The position numbers were made by a program, and so were the translations under genes. Below, piece after piece: positions 34,840 to 43,338 of a stretch of 56,456 bases of DNA (its first letter is position 1; each line of letters starts with the position of its first letter). Location: positions 1 through 56,456 of the forward strand of contig CAMAFX010000006.1 in assembly GCA_945833925.1 (NCBI GenBank), read 5' to 3'. Under the pieces are notes generated by a model. The model was not told the origin of the DNA and did no database searches. It worked only from the letters and a program-made list of their open reading frames with translations. The DNA is from an uncultured Prevotellaceae bacterium (lineage in GTDB: Bacteria; Bacteroidota; Bacteroidia; Bacteroidales; Bacteroidaceae).

Positions 34840-35135
34840 CTTTCTGCTTTAAGGATTGCGATACATTTGTCTACATCTCTCACTAATTTAGATATACGCT
34901 GCTTGGCATTGCGAGTGTCGCTGTCGCTCAGCTGTAGCATGCGTGCTGTCTTCAGGTCGGCATATTGATTTCTGAGCGTTTTGTTTTCCTCGCTCAACGC
35001 CTGCATTTTAGCGTCGTCTTCGGTAACTTGCTGCCAAAGCTGGGCATTCTGCTGCATCAATTCCTTGTTGCGCAGAATAAGTTGTCGAACTCGTGTTTCG
35101 AGCAACTTAACCAACTCTGAATCTTCGCTTTTCAT
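34836..35135 (-). CDS. Small coiled-coil protein coupled to ZapA
   Basis: 99 residues, nearly all predicted helix with heptads (LLETRVRQLILRNKELMQQN, LSEENKTLRNQYADL), no signal peptide. A short coiled-coil protein directly before zapA with a 4-bp overlap is a candidate division partner by analogy to ZapB; sequence similarity to ZapB is not claimed. A full canonical promoter stands 26 bp upstream (TTTG-N19-TAACTTTG at 35161-35191), inside the gap before the next gene. Confidence 0.75.
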   Translation of the reverse strand: MKSEDSELVKLLETRVRQLILRNKELMQQNAQLWQQVTEDDAKMQALSEENKTLRNQYADLKTARMLQLSDSDTRNAKQRISKLVRDVDKCIAILKAER

Positions 35136-35160
35136 CTTTATATTATGCCTTATTTTTGGA

Positions 35161-35191
35161 CAAAGTTAATGTTTTTGCGCGATGTTTCAAA
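35161..35191 (-). promoter_or_regulatory. Canonical Bacteroidetes promoter for the coiled-coil/zapA pair
   Basis: Minus strand TTTG (35188-35191), 19-bp spacer, TAACTTTG (35161-35168). The best match to the consensus in the window. Confidence 0.75.
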
Positions 35192-35199
35192 ATAATTTC

Positions 35200-35844
35200 T
35201 TATTTTTTTGCCTTTTCTACATTCTCGATGTTCTGGCGTGGCTCCTTTTTTGCAAGCATCACAATGGTGTAGACATAGTCTGTCATCCACTGCTCGCTAT
35301 AGCCAAGGTGTTGTTGATACTGTCTGATATTGACACATGTGCGGCGGACTCCCTCGTCGCTCCAGGTGTTTTTGGTAAGTATCTGGTTTACTTGCTTTGC
35401 CACCATCTCGCGCAGTGCTTTGCTGAAGATACCTGGAAGGCGTAACTTCCATTTCATCAGATTGCCCATAAGCATCATCATATCCTGGCTGAAACCTTGG
35501 AACTGTATGAAATACGACTGTACATCCTGCATCTTCTTGCATTTCTTCTTGATGCTTGAGTCAATTTCCTTGAAGAAAGATTCTGGCAGATTGTACATCT
35601 CCATTATAATCTTCTGGCAGTGTTTCTTTTCGCCGAGTCCAAGTTTGTTGTTTATTGTGGCTACGTGGAATGTCTGCTTAAATACCCTGAGATCGGGCAG
35701 CGCACCTAAATTGTTGATGCCTAATTGTGCAGCCATTACAGATTGGTAGTAGACACGTATAAGTGTCATGAAGTTCTCCATGCCACCTACATGTGGTTGC
35801 TCTTCAGCAGTTTTCTTTTTGAATAAATTGTTGAAAAATCCCAT
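35200..35844 (-). CDS. Hypothetical cytosolic protein
   Basis: 214 residues starting MGFFNNLFKKK. It is helical, basic and methionine-rich (GFSQDMMMLMGNLMKWKL, KKKCKKMQ), with no signal peptide or membrane segment. I do not recognise the family; it looks like a Bacteroidales-restricted protein. It lies between the sugar-transferase homologue and the zapA promoter on the minus strand, 108 bp from the former. No functional motif is visible. Confidence 0.7.
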   Translation of the reverse strand: MGFFNNLFKKKTAEEQPHVGGMENFMTLIRVYYQSVMAAQLGINNLGALPDLRVFKQTFHVATINNKLGLGEKKHCQKIIMEMYNLPESFFKEIDSSIKKKCKKMQDVQSYFIQFQGFSQDMMMLMGNLMKWKLRLPGIFSKALREMVAKQVNQILTKNTWSDEGVRRTCVNIRQYQQHLGYSEQWMTDYVYTIVMLAKKEPRQNIENVEKAKK

Positions 35845-35952
35845 TACTATTTATATATATATAATATGTGTTATTTTTATTGTTTGTCTGAGTTCTCCTT
35901 CCCCAGAATATGCTTTCTTGTCTGTTTTCCCTTTTATACAAGTTCTCTTGTC

Positions 35953-36828
35953 TCAGAACAGACTCTTGATGATAATCCGAATGTCAAGCCAGATTGACCA
36001 GTTCTCAACATACCAGATGTCAGCTTCCAGTCGGTCGTTGCCTTCCTTCTTGTTTACCTGCGCCCATCCTGTCAAACCGGACTTTACAACCCTTCTCTCC
36101 AGGTGCTTGGGAAGATTCGTAGGCTCGTCCTCTTCGTTGAGTATGTAACATTCAGGACCAACGAGACTCATGCTGCCCGTCAGTACGTTGAACACTTGCG
36201 CGATAGAGTTCTGCTCGGAAACGTATGCGGCTTCTGCACTATCGGTTCTCTCGCTTGTTCTGAAAGATACGCGGCTGAATGTCCTTCCGTTAGGACCGCA
36301 GCAACGTTCGGTTATGAACGATGGACCTCTGCGTTTTCTCTTGATCTTTATTGCCTTGTAGAAATATACGAGAGGGAAGAGTGTCAGCAGGAAAATCAAG
36401 GTCAAGATAAAGTCGAAGAGTCGTTTTGACAGTCTGTTGTGGAAACGGCTCAGAGGTTCGCTCTTTGGCGTGAATAGCAAGGAACTGCCCACTTTCATGA
36501 CCACCATCTTTGCGTCAAGGTCGTTGATGATGGGTAGGACTGCACAGAATCTTACAGCCCTTGCCTTACAACTATGTTGTATTCTCTCTGCTTGTTCTAT
36601 TTCGATGTTGGACGTGCAGCAGTAAACTCGCTGCACCTGTATGTTCTCGTCGAGAAAGGAAGGTACGTCCTCAATGTCGCCAAGTCGTTCGAGTGAATCG
36701 GGCAGTTCTATATTATTGCTGCAAAAGATGCCGAGTATGCGCTCGGGTCTTTTCAGTTTGGAATGAAACTGGAAGAGTTCCTTTCCTTCGCCGACAAGTA
36801 TAGTGGTTTTCTGCTCCTTTTTACTCAT
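35953..36828 (-). CDS. Phosphoglycosyl transferase homologue lacking the catalytic Asp-Glu pair
   Basis: 291 residues. Residues 1-120 resemble the Rossmann-like regulatory domain found before polyisoprenyl-phosphate hexose-1-phosphate transferases; the membrane hairpin (KRLFDFILTLIFLLTLFPLV) starts near 135, then GPSFITERCCGPNGRTFSRV and NVLTGSMSLVGPE and VKSGLTGWAQVN. In active PglC/WbaP/WcaJ-type enzymes the catalytic dyad is in SLDELPQLWNV; here the aligned segment reads EQNSIAQVFNV, with Asn207-Ser208 instead of Asp-Glu. The NGR-type and RPE-type flanks are also altered. It is probably inactive as a transferase; a regulatory or scaffold role is inference. Its promoter (TTG-N20-TAACTTTG) lies at 36856-36886. 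Confidence 0.8.
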   Translation of the reverse strand: MSKKEQKTTILVGEGKELFQFHSKLKRPERILGIFCSNNIELPDSLERLGDIEDVPSFLDENIQVQRVYCCTSNIEIEQAERIQHSCKARAVRFCAVLPIINDLDAKMVVMKVGSSLLFTPKSEPLSRFHNRLSKRLFDFILTLIFLLTLFPLVYFYKAIKIKRKRRGPSFITERCCGPNGRTFSRVSFRTSERTDSAEAAYVSEQNSIAQVFNVLTGSMSLVGPECYILNEEDEPTNLPKHLERRVVKSGLTGWAQVNKKEGNDRLEADIWYVENWSIWLDIRIIIKSLF

Positions 36829-36855
36829 AACCTTATGTTTGACTATAGTTCAATG

Positions 36856-36886
36856 CAAAGTTACACAAAAACGAATTATTGTCCAA
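36856..36886 (-). promoter_or_regulatory. Promoter for the sugar-transferase homologue
   Basis: Minus strand TTG (36884-36886), 20-bp spacer, TAACTTTG (36856-36863), 27 bp before the ATG. Confidence 0.65.
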
Positions 36887-36977
36887 CTTTTCATTTGATT
36901 TTTTAATTTTTGTAATATTTTCGTTTGTAGTTTTTTTATAACTTGTTTGTTGTTATTTGATTTGTGTAATTTTATGT

Positions 36978-36985
36978 TAACTTTG
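36978..36985 (+). promoter_or_regulatory. Promoter box for the Wzi-type gene; rest of the 318-bp gap
   Basis: TAACTTTG with TTTG 18 bp upstream, leaving a long leader of about 155 nt before the ATG at 37147. Within that leader I see no hairpin strong enough to call. The divergent promoter at 36856-36886 serves the other strand. Confidence 0.55.
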
Positions 36986-37146
36986 TAGGCAAATTGCAAC
37001 ATATCGTTGTTTTGGTAATTCATTTAACTTTCGCAAGCCCCAGTTTGATGAGAGTTAACCGGAGTTAGCAGAAGTTCTTCTTAAAAGTAAGAAAGTGCAA
37101 ATTTGCGAAAACAGAATAATTCATAACAAGACTTTATATAAACGAA

Positions 37147-38637
37147 ATGCGTTATATTGTATCTTTGATTTCTCTTTTATTGAGCCTTACGGCGAATGCA
37201 CAGATAAGCAGGTTGGGAGATGACTTGAAATACTGCGTCGAATTGTCGGGACAGGTGGGAGATGGAGAGTCTACACCATTCTGGCAGATGTCAAACCGCA
37301 GCGGTTTGGCGTGCGTAGACAACAATAGTGGTTATTTGAGGGCTGGTATAATGAGGGATGTTCATGCTGACAGTCTTCGAAACTGGAGAGTCGGTTATGC
37401 TGCTGACTTTGTAGTTCCAGCAGGCTTTTCCTCGAAGTTTATCTTGCAGCAGTGTTTTGTCGATGTACGTTACAAGGCACTTGGTTTGTTGGTAGGTCAG
37501 AAGGAGAACGGACTGGAACTAAAGAACGATCGCTTGTCGTCCGGTGCGATGACTCTCGGCATGAATGCTCGTCCTGTACCTCAGGTTAAGTTGGGACTGC
37601 CGGAATTCTGGATAATTCCTCGAACCGGTGATTGGCTTGCACTAAAAGGCTTTCTCTCGTACGGTATGTATACTGACAACAGGTGGCAACGCAACTTCAA
37701 TGCAGGCAATTCTGCTTTTATGTATACTCAAAACTCGTTGTATCACAGTAAGGCTGCCTACATTCGTGTTGGTAATACTGAGAAGTTTCCTGTAAAAGTG
37801 ACAGGCGGAATTGAAATGATATCGCAGTTTGGAGGAAAGGTGTGGAATCGCATCCAGGATGACAAAGGCAATTTTATAAATCCGTATAACCTGAATGGTG
37901 GCGTGAAGGATTTCTTTCATGCACTCGTGCCAACAGGAAACGATGTTACCGATGGTGACAATCCTAATGTTATGGGAAATCATTTGGGTTCGTATTTGCT
38001 GCGTGCAGATTATGAGTCGAAAGGGTGGGGAGCAAGTTTCTATTGTGAACATTTCTTTGAAGACCACAGCATGATGGCTTTCAAGTTTTCCTGGAAAGAC
38101 ATGCTTTACGGAGCAGAATTAAAATTCCCTAAGAATCCTGTCATGTCTTCTGTTCTTTATGAATATATACGCACCACAGACCAGTCAGGACCGGTTTTCG
38201 AGAACAGCACAAACGGTATAAAGGGTATAGGAGGAGTTGACGACTACTATAACCATGGCATATATGGAGCATATCAGCATGCGGGTTTCGTTATGGGAAC
38301 ACCACTCCTGCTCTCGCCAATCTACAACAAGGATGGAAACATAAACTGTTATGACAACAGAATTACAGCCAACCACTTTGGCTTCAGTGGAAATCCTTCA
38401 GACGAGTTTTCATATCGCCTGCTTTATACAAGGGAAAAGAGTTGGGGAAGTTATAAGACACCACGCATAGACCCGGCAGTAGGACATTTCTTTCTGGCTG
38501 AGTTGTGCTATATGCCACAGAAAGTGCAGGGGCTGGGTGTGACGCTGAGTTACGGACAGAATGCGGGAGAACTGCTTGGCAAGAGCAAAGGAGCCATGCT
38601 GACAGTCTCCTATTCCGGTTTGTTCAGAAAGAAATAA
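37147..38637 (+). CDS. Capsule assembly protein, Wzi family
   Basis: 496 residues, signal peptide VSLISLLLSLTANAQ. The body follows the Cap_assemb_Wzi family: alternating beta strands with aromatic residues near the ends, typical of an outer-membrane barrel (FWQMSNRSGL, LLVGQKENGLELKNDRLSSG, GLPEFWIIPRTGDWLALKG, EHFFEDHSMMAF, closing MLTVSYSGLFRKK). Wzi proteins hold capsule or exopolysaccharide at the cell surface. It is the first plus-strand gene of the surface-polysaccharide region, followed by a lipoprotein and a glycosyltransferase on the same strand. Confidence 0.85.
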   Translation: MRYIVSLISLLLSLTANAQISRLGDDLKYCVELSGQVGDGESTPFWQMSNRSGLACVDNNSGYLRAGIMRDVHADSLRNWRVGYAADFVVPAGFSSKFILQQCFVDVRYKALGLLVGQKENGLELKNDRLSSGAMTLGMNARPVPQVKLGLPEFWIIPRTGDWLALKGFLSYGMYTDNRWQRNFNAGNSAFMYTQNSLYHSKAAYIRVGNTEKFPVKVTGGIEMISQFGGKVWNRIQDDKGNFINPYNLNGGVKDFFHALVPTGNDVTDGDNPNVMGNHLGSYLLRADYESKGWGASFYCEHFFEDHSMMAFKFSWKDMLYGAELKFPKNPVMSSVLYEYIRTTDQSGPVFENSTNGIKGIGGVDDYYNHGIYGAYQHAGFVMGTPLLLSPIYNKDGNINCYDNRITANHFGFSGNPSDEFSYRLLYTREKSWGSYKTPRIDPAVGHFFLAELCYMPQKVQGLGVTLSYGQNAGELLGKSKGAMLTVSYSGLFRKK

Positions 38638-38715
38638 AGCCCACTGGCTTCGGAAAGGTGAATTGAGATGTGAATAGAAATGTGTGAGGAAAGTTAATTA
38701 ATTTGTGATAAGACT

Positions 38716-39168
38716 ATGTTTAAGATACGTTATATAAATTTGTTTCTGCTTGGTCTGTTGTGTTCCGTTTTAAGTTCGTGCGAGACTTCCTATGCGGACA
38801 ATAACGGTGTTCTTGGTGGTATGTGGCAGTTGGAGAGCTGGAACGTAACGGATGAAGAGGGAGACACGTCAGTCAAGGCCACGAAGGAAGACGGCATCTA
38901 CTATAGCATTCAGAGAGAGTTCATACAGTTTTCTCAAACAACGAAGGATAATAATAATTATTATAGAAGAATGTTTGGCAGGATGTCTTGTTCTGCTGGG
39001 AAAATGGTGATAACTAATATCTTGACAGCCAAAAATGAACCTGCAACACTTGACGACGTGTCGCAGTATGGAGTGCCTGCAGACGGTGTGTTTGTTATAG
39101 AGTCGTTGTCAAAGGAAAGGCTGGTTTTGTCTTACAAGAACAATAAACTTTGCTTCCGTAAGTATTAG
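38716..39168 (+). CDS. Lipocalin-like lipoprotein
   Basis: 150 residues. The lipoprotein signal ends at VLSSC (Cys22). The body is a small beta-barrel-like protein: GGMWQLESWNVTDEEG opening, FIQFSQTT, MVITNILT, then FVIESLSKERLVLSYKNNK closing, matching the lipocalin-like DUF4847 type. It lies 78 bp after the Wzi-type gene and could help it at the outer membrane; that is inference. Stand-alone function unknown. Confidence 0.75.
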   Translation: MFKIRYINLFLLGLLCSVLSSCETSYADNNGVLGGMWQLESWNVTDEEGDTSVKATKEDGIYYSIQREFIQFSQTTKDNNNYYRRMFGRMSCSAGKMVITNILTAKNEPATLDDVSQYGVPADGVFVIESLSKERLVLSYKNNKLCFRKY

Positions 39169-39216
39169 AAATTCTTGTTTTCTTAAAGTTTTTTACAATT
39201 TTAAACAATAATTTTG

Positions 39217-39224
39217 TATCTTTG
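39217..39224 (+). promoter_or_regulatory. -7 box for the GT2 gene
   Basis: TATCTTTG matches TAnnTTTG, 27 bp before the ATG chosen at 39252, in a T-rich context. It supports that start over an in-frame ATG at 39222. Confidence 0.55.
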
Positions 39225-39251
39225 CACGTTTTTAAGTTGAACAATTACAAG

Positions 39252-40034
39252 ATGAAGAAGGATTTGGTCTCTGTCATAATGCCGTCATACAACGCCAGTA
39301 GATTTATTGGCGCCAGCATTGATAGTGTTTTGGGACAAACCTATAAGAAGCTTGAATTACTTATAACAGACGACCATTCTACCGATCCCGAAACCCTTGA
39401 ACTCCTTAAGAAATACGCGGAGAAAGACAGCAGAGTGCGTGTATTCCTGCTGCCAGAGAACAGTGGTGCTGGATATGCAAGAAACAACAGTATCAAGGAG
39501 GCTCGTGGTCGATATATAGCATTCTGTGATAGCGACGACAGATGGATGCCGGATAAGTTGCAGAAGCAGGTGGCATTCATGAAGAAGACAAACTGTTGTC
39601 TCAGCTATTCAAGTTATTTGATTTGCGGTGAGGACGATGAGCGCAGAGGTATCGTCATTGCTCCGTCGATTATGACATTGAGCAGGTTGAAGCACGACAA
39701 TAAGATCGGTTGTCTGACTGCCATGTATGACACCCGCCCTTATGGCAAGTTCTATATGCCAACCATTCGCAAAAGGCAGGACTGGGCACTCTTCCTGACG
39801 ATATTGAAGTCGTGTGGCACTGCCTATGGTATGGTTGAACCGCTTGCCATCTACAGAAAGACTCAGGAGGGAATAAGCCGTAAGAAGTTCAAATTGATAG
39901 ACTACAATGCAAAGGTCTATCAGCATGTTTTCGGCTATGGCGTCGTGTTGTCTTACCTTTACCTGTTTGTCGTATTCATGCCGGCTTATTTCTTCAAGCG
40001 TACCACAAACTATATCTCAAACTTCTGGAGATAA
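39252..40034 (+). CDS. Glycosyltransferase family 2
   Basis: 260 residues from ATG at 39252; an in-frame ATG at 39222 is inside the promoter box and is not used. GT-A fold: VSVIMPSYNASRFIGASIDS, LITDDHSTDPET, GAGYARNNSIKEARGRYIAF and the metal-binding CDSDDRW. The C-terminus has one hydrophobic stretch (YLYLFVVFMPAYFF) that could contact the membrane. It transfers a sugar to the growing repeat unit, donor unknown. Convergent with the GT2 gene at 40074-40880. Confidence 0.88.
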   Translation: MKKDLVSVIMPSYNASRFIGASIDSVLGQTYKKLELLITDDHSTDPETLELLKKYAEKDSRVRVFLLPENSGAGYARNNSIKEARGRYIAFCDSDDRWMPDKLQKQVAFMKKTNCCLSYSSYLICGEDDERRGIVIAPSIMTLSRLKHDNKIGCLTAMYDTRPYGKFYMPTIRKRQDWALFLTILKSCGTAYGMVEPLAIYRKTQEGISRKKFKLIDYNAKVYQHVFGYGVVLSYLYLFVVFMPAYFFKRTTNYISNFWR

Positions 40035-40073
40035 AGACTTGTTCAGGTACACTGCCCTATGCTGAATACATTT

Positions 40074-40880
40074 TCAATAGAATGTCTTGAGAATGTAGTT
40101 GATAGAATCGTAGTTGTATCTGTAATATGACGACTTCCGCATCTTGCCAGTTGAACAGTGCTCGGTGTCTCTTACGCAGATTTCGGGTTTATAGATGACT
40201 TCCAGATTTGATTTTCTGCATAATTCGGCAAGATATATCTCTTCGCAAAACAAGAACATTGGGTAGTCCAGATGCGGATTGTTTTTGAAGAATGCTTTAG
40301 TGAGCATGATGAACGAGCCGTGTCCGGCATAGATGGGCATGGATTGTTTCTTCTGATTTATCTTCTTTCTGCGATAGAGCGTTTTGGTGTAGAGCTGATG
40401 AAGGATGGGGAATCTGAATAGTAAACGCAGTTGCTTGAGTCTTTTCTCTGTATATCGTGCAACTATCTTTGGATTCCTGTCTCGGTTTTCGTATCCCGAA
40501 AGTATAGAGTTGGCAATCCAGCCTGTGGTGCTTTCGAATTGCAAATTGTCAAGACGAAGGAAAAAGTCGCGTGGCATTTCGAGGTCGACATTGCTTATCG
40601 TGACGATGTCGTATTGCTGCAGGTCGTCTGTCTGGTCAAGAACCTTCTGCGCAGCACCGAAATATCCGAGATTCTCCTTGAAGGAGAAGTAACGGAGAGA
40701 ATCTATCGAATCTGGCTTAAGCATAGGTTCTTGTATGTTCTCGGTAGTGTTGTCGGCAATGCATACGTCCACGCTCCATATGCCCTTGACTTCTGCTGCT
40801 GCCAGGTCGATGGACTTGATGTATCTCTCCAGTTCGGTGTACGAATTGTAGGTCACGCATGCTATCAGGAATCTCTTCAT
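40074..40880 (-). CDS. Glycosyltransferase family 2
   Basis: 268 residues from ATG at 40878-40880, chosen because MKRFLIACVTYNSYTELE begins the first beta strand. Features: VTYNSYTELERYIKSI, VCIADNTTEN, LGYFGAAQKVLDQTD, ISNVDLEMP as the Asp-x-Asp-like metal site (VDLE), and a late CEEIYLAELCR segment typical of rhamnosyl-type GT2 enzymes. The donor is unknown. It begins 11 bp after the beta-propeller gene, so it is last in the WbsX-propeller-GT2 operon. Confidence 0.85.
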   Translation of the reverse strand: MKRFLIACVTYNSYTELERYIKSIDLAAAEVKGIWSVDVCIADNTTENIQEPMLKPDSIDSLRYFSFKENLGYFGAAQKVLDQTDDLQQYDIVTISNVDLEMPRDFFLRLDNLQFESTTGWIANSILSGYENRDRNPKIVARYTEKRLKQLRLLFRFPILHQLYTKTLYRRKKINQKKQSMPIYAGHGSFIMLTKAFFKNNPHLDYPMFLFCEEIYLAELCRKSNLEVIYKPEICVRDTEHCSTGKMRKSSYYRYNYDSINYILKTFY

Positions 40881-40891
40881 CTTTTCTTCAA

Positions 40892-42181
40892 TTAGTGTTT
40901 GAGCGACATTACACAAAGCGAACGCACTCCAGTCAGTACAGAGTCAAAGCAAACGTACTGTCCTGATGGCGAAACTCTTGGATGGAGGTCGCAGGCTATG
41001 TGTTTGCGGAAATCCTTTGTCTGGAATTTCTTGGGAGAATGAACGTAGGCTATCTTGTCGTATGAGTCGTTTTCGATGTTTATTCTGTAGAGAGACGCCA
41101 TTCGATGTCTGTCGGGATACGTGTCTGTGATGAATTCGTTCTCAGACACCATGCTCTGATGTCCGTCAACGTTCAGTCTTCCAAGGCAGAGCGCCTTGTA
41201 GTCTCTTGTCCTTACGTCGAACATTACATGAGCATCTCCCTCCTTGACACTGCAGTATGCAATGATCTTGCCGTTGCCGTTCCAGACGTAGTGCGACACC
41301 ATACCAGTTGTCGGCATGAACGAGATCTCGCCAGTCTGTCTGTCATAGACACCGAGCCGCGAATAGCGCCTTCTGTAGTCGTTGCCAATCCATCGGTGAA
41401 GAAACGAGATGTATCGTCCGTCGGGACTGAACTCGGTGTGTGTTACGAAGTGCTTGTAGTCAGAAACATCCTCTCCCTCCACCATGTCACAGAGATCCTT
41501 CAGACTTGCAATGAGTGTGGTGTCGCCGGTTTGTGTGTTTATTAATGACAATCCGGTTTCTGCAGGAACCATACTGTCCAGATGCCCGTTGTCTGTGGCA
41601 CCTTCATATCCATAACCTGGCATCAGGATGTTCAGACGCTCGTAGCTGAATGATGTTGCCCACAAGCCATCCTCAGACACCGTGTCAATTCCAGCAGGTA
41701 GAATTCCTGTTATGGTTCCGTCAAGCGAACTGATGTTGGCGCACACCTTGCCGTTTACGGCAGTGTTGAAGATGATGTGGCTCTTGTCCAGCCACTGCAG
41801 TCGGCAACCTTTGTGGTAGTTCCACGCATGCGACTCGGCAATCTTGTGAAAATCGCCCATCTTTCCGTCGGCAAAGTCGAAGTAACCCAGTTCGAGTGCT
41901 TCGCCAGCCTGTGGCATTCTCAATGGTATTGTTGTGTGGTTTGCCAGCATGAGTTTCTCGTCGGCTGAGAATGGCGAACGGTCATGAAAACCGAAGAAAA
42001 AGTTCTCCTTGGCGTCGATAGGGTTTATCGAGTAGTTCTGCGGTGTTGGCAACAGGTCAAAAAACATCTGATAGATGTTGCGCAGCGCAAATTTTATGGC
42101 AGGTGAGTTCTTCACCATGTCGTAAACTATCTTTTCAATCTTGTTCATGAATAGTGTTGAGGCTGTTATGCGTTGTTTCAC
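40892..42181 (-). CDS. Beta-propeller protein of a polysaccharide gene cluster
   Basis: 429 residues from a GTG at 42179-42181 whose bases overlap the stop of the upstream gene (GTGA); an ATG 11 codons in is the alternative. No signal peptide, so it is cytosolic or membrane-associated. It contains repeated blade-like segments: FHDRSPFSADEKLMLANH, CRLQWLDKSHIIFNT, THTEFSPDGRYISFLHRW, YVWNGNGKIIAYCSV and HPRVSPSGQYVCFDSV, the TolB-like/PD40 pattern. I do not know its role. Its place between a WbsX-type glycosyltransferase and a GT2 gene suggests a scaffold or substrate-recognition part of the assembly complex. Confidence 0.7.
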   Translation of the reverse strand: MKQRITASTLFMNKIEKIVYDMVKNSPAIKFALRNIYQMFFDLLPTPQNYSINPIDAKENFFFGFHDRSPFSADEKLMLANHTTIPLRMPQAGEALELGYFDFADGKMGDFHKIAESHAWNYHKGCRLQWLDKSHIIFNTAVNGKVCANISSLDGTITGILPAGIDTVSEDGLWATSFSYERLNILMPGYGYEGATDNGHLDSMVPAETGLSLINTQTGDTTLIASLKDLCDMVEGEDVSDYKHFVTHTEFSPDGRYISFLHRWIGNDYRRRYSRLGVYDRQTGEISFMPTTGMVSHYVWNGNGKIIAYCSVKEGDAHVMFDVRTRDYKALCLGRLNVDGHQSMVSENEFITDTYPDRHRMASLYRINIENDSYDKIAYVHSPKKFQTKDFRKHIACDLHPRVSPSGQYVCFDSVLTGVRSLCVMSLKH

Positions 42182-43266
42182 TCAAATTCCCTTAATACCT
42201 CGTTGATGGTCTCAAGAAACATATACTGATTCAGAGTGTCAGGTTCCAGATACGTTCCCTCTGCCCATTCGTTCCAGGCGTTTACGAAAATGAAATTTGT
42301 GTGATATTTGTTTTGCGTCTGTTTGATTTTCTCTCTTAGATAGTCGGCAAACTCGTTCTTGGTCGGAGGAAGGATGATGGTGGCATCGGTATTTCTTCTG
42401 GCAGAGTTATCCCATCCTGCAAAGATACCTGCGTAGGTGCCTTCCGGGGAATCGGTGGAAAGTGATATGCCTGCAATCTTGCTGAACGGAATGATGGCAT
42501 TTGTAAGGCATTGCTTTCCGGTGATTTTGTTGAATGTCCTGATAATCATACGCCTCACTCTTTGTGCCTGCAGGGTGCATGCTCCCTGTAGTCTGATACT
42601 TCTTGCAGGCTCAAATTCGGCATTTGCACTGAATGGCAGGTTGCGTGTGTCCAGTTGGTTTTCTCGTATTGTCTGTACGAAGTGTATTCCGTCAAGTCCG
42701 TTCTCCTTTGCCAGTTCTATCCACATGTTCATCATCTCGGCACAGTGTGGAATGCTTCTCGTTTTGTATATCAGGAACATCGGTTTGCCGTTAACCTTGA
42801 TGTAGCGTGAATCCTTGAAGAATGGCAGCAGATAATTGAAATGGTCTTTCCAGTCGCTTTCATTTCCGTAATCCTGTGGCATCAGCACCTGCTTTGCCTT
42901 GCCGTCCCACGTGCGTGCCCACGGTTCGTTTGCCCACGAAAAGCAGAATGGCATGTTTATATCTGTGTGCTTTAGAAGAATTTCTGCAGGTTTCTCCAGC
43001 AGCAGTTTGCCTGCAAACCAGTAGTGATAGAAGCAGAATCCGCTTACGTTGTATTTTTCTGCCAGTCCGGCTTGCCATCTGAGTGTCTCTGCATCCGTCA
43101 GGTCGTAGTATCCCTTTAGCGGCGTTCTTGGTTGGTTGTGCCCGGAAAAGAGAGGTTGTGCCTTCTTTACATTTACCCAGTCAGTAAATCCCTTGCCCCA
43201 CCATTCGTCATTTTCTGGAATGGCATGGAACTGTGGCAGATAAAATGCTATTACTTTTGGCTGCAT
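42178..43266 (-). CDS. WbsX-type glycosyltransferase / GH99-like protein
   Basis: 362 residues with no signal peptide. It matches the WbsX family: AFYLPQFHAIPENDEWWGKG at the start, then FTDWVNVKKAQPLFSGHNQP, YNVSGFCFYHYWFAGKLLLE, CFSWANEPWARTWDGK and FVNAWNEWAEGTYLEPD near the end. The fold is GH99-like and proteins of this type are found in O-antigen and capsule clusters, presumably acting as glycosyltransferases. First gene of a minus-strand operon with the beta-propeller and GT2 genes, with a clear promoter 24 bp upstream. Confidence 0.88.
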   Translation of the reverse strand: MQPKVIAFYLPQFHAIPENDEWWGKGFTDWVNVKKAQPLFSGHNQPRTPLKGYYDLTDAETLRWQAGLAEKYNVSGFCFYHYWFAGKLLLEKPAEILLKHTDINMPFCFSWANEPWARTWDGKAKQVLMPQDYGNESDWKDHFNYLLPFFKDSRYIKVNGKPMFLIYKTRSIPHCAEMMNMWIELAKENGLDGIHFVQTIRENQLDTRNLPFSANAEFEPARSIRLQGACTLQAQRVRRMIIRTFNKITGKQCLTNAIIPFSKIAGISLSTDSPEGTYAGIFAGWDNSARRNTDATIILPPTKNEFADYLREKIKQTQNKYHTNFIFVNAWNEWAEGTYLEPDTLNQYMFLETINEVLREFE

Positions 43267-43289
43267 ACATTATATATATATTATTTTGA

Positions 43290-43321
43290 CAAAGTTACTG
43301 ATTTTTGTTGAAAAGCACAAA
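43290..43321 (-). promoter_or_regulatory. Promoter of the WbsX operon
   Basis: Minus strand TTTG (43318-43321), 20-bp spacer, TAACTTTG (43290-43297). It interleaves with the plus-strand promoter at 43308-43338. Confidence 0.75.
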
Positions 43322-43338
43322 AAAAAGTCTTAATTTTG
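43308..43338 (+). promoter_or_regulatory. Promoter of the GH16 gene
   Basis: TTG (43308-43310), 20-bp spacer, TAATTTTG (43331-43338). The minus-strand -33 element lies between its two boxes, so polymerase cannot hold both promoters at once. Confidence 0.7.
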
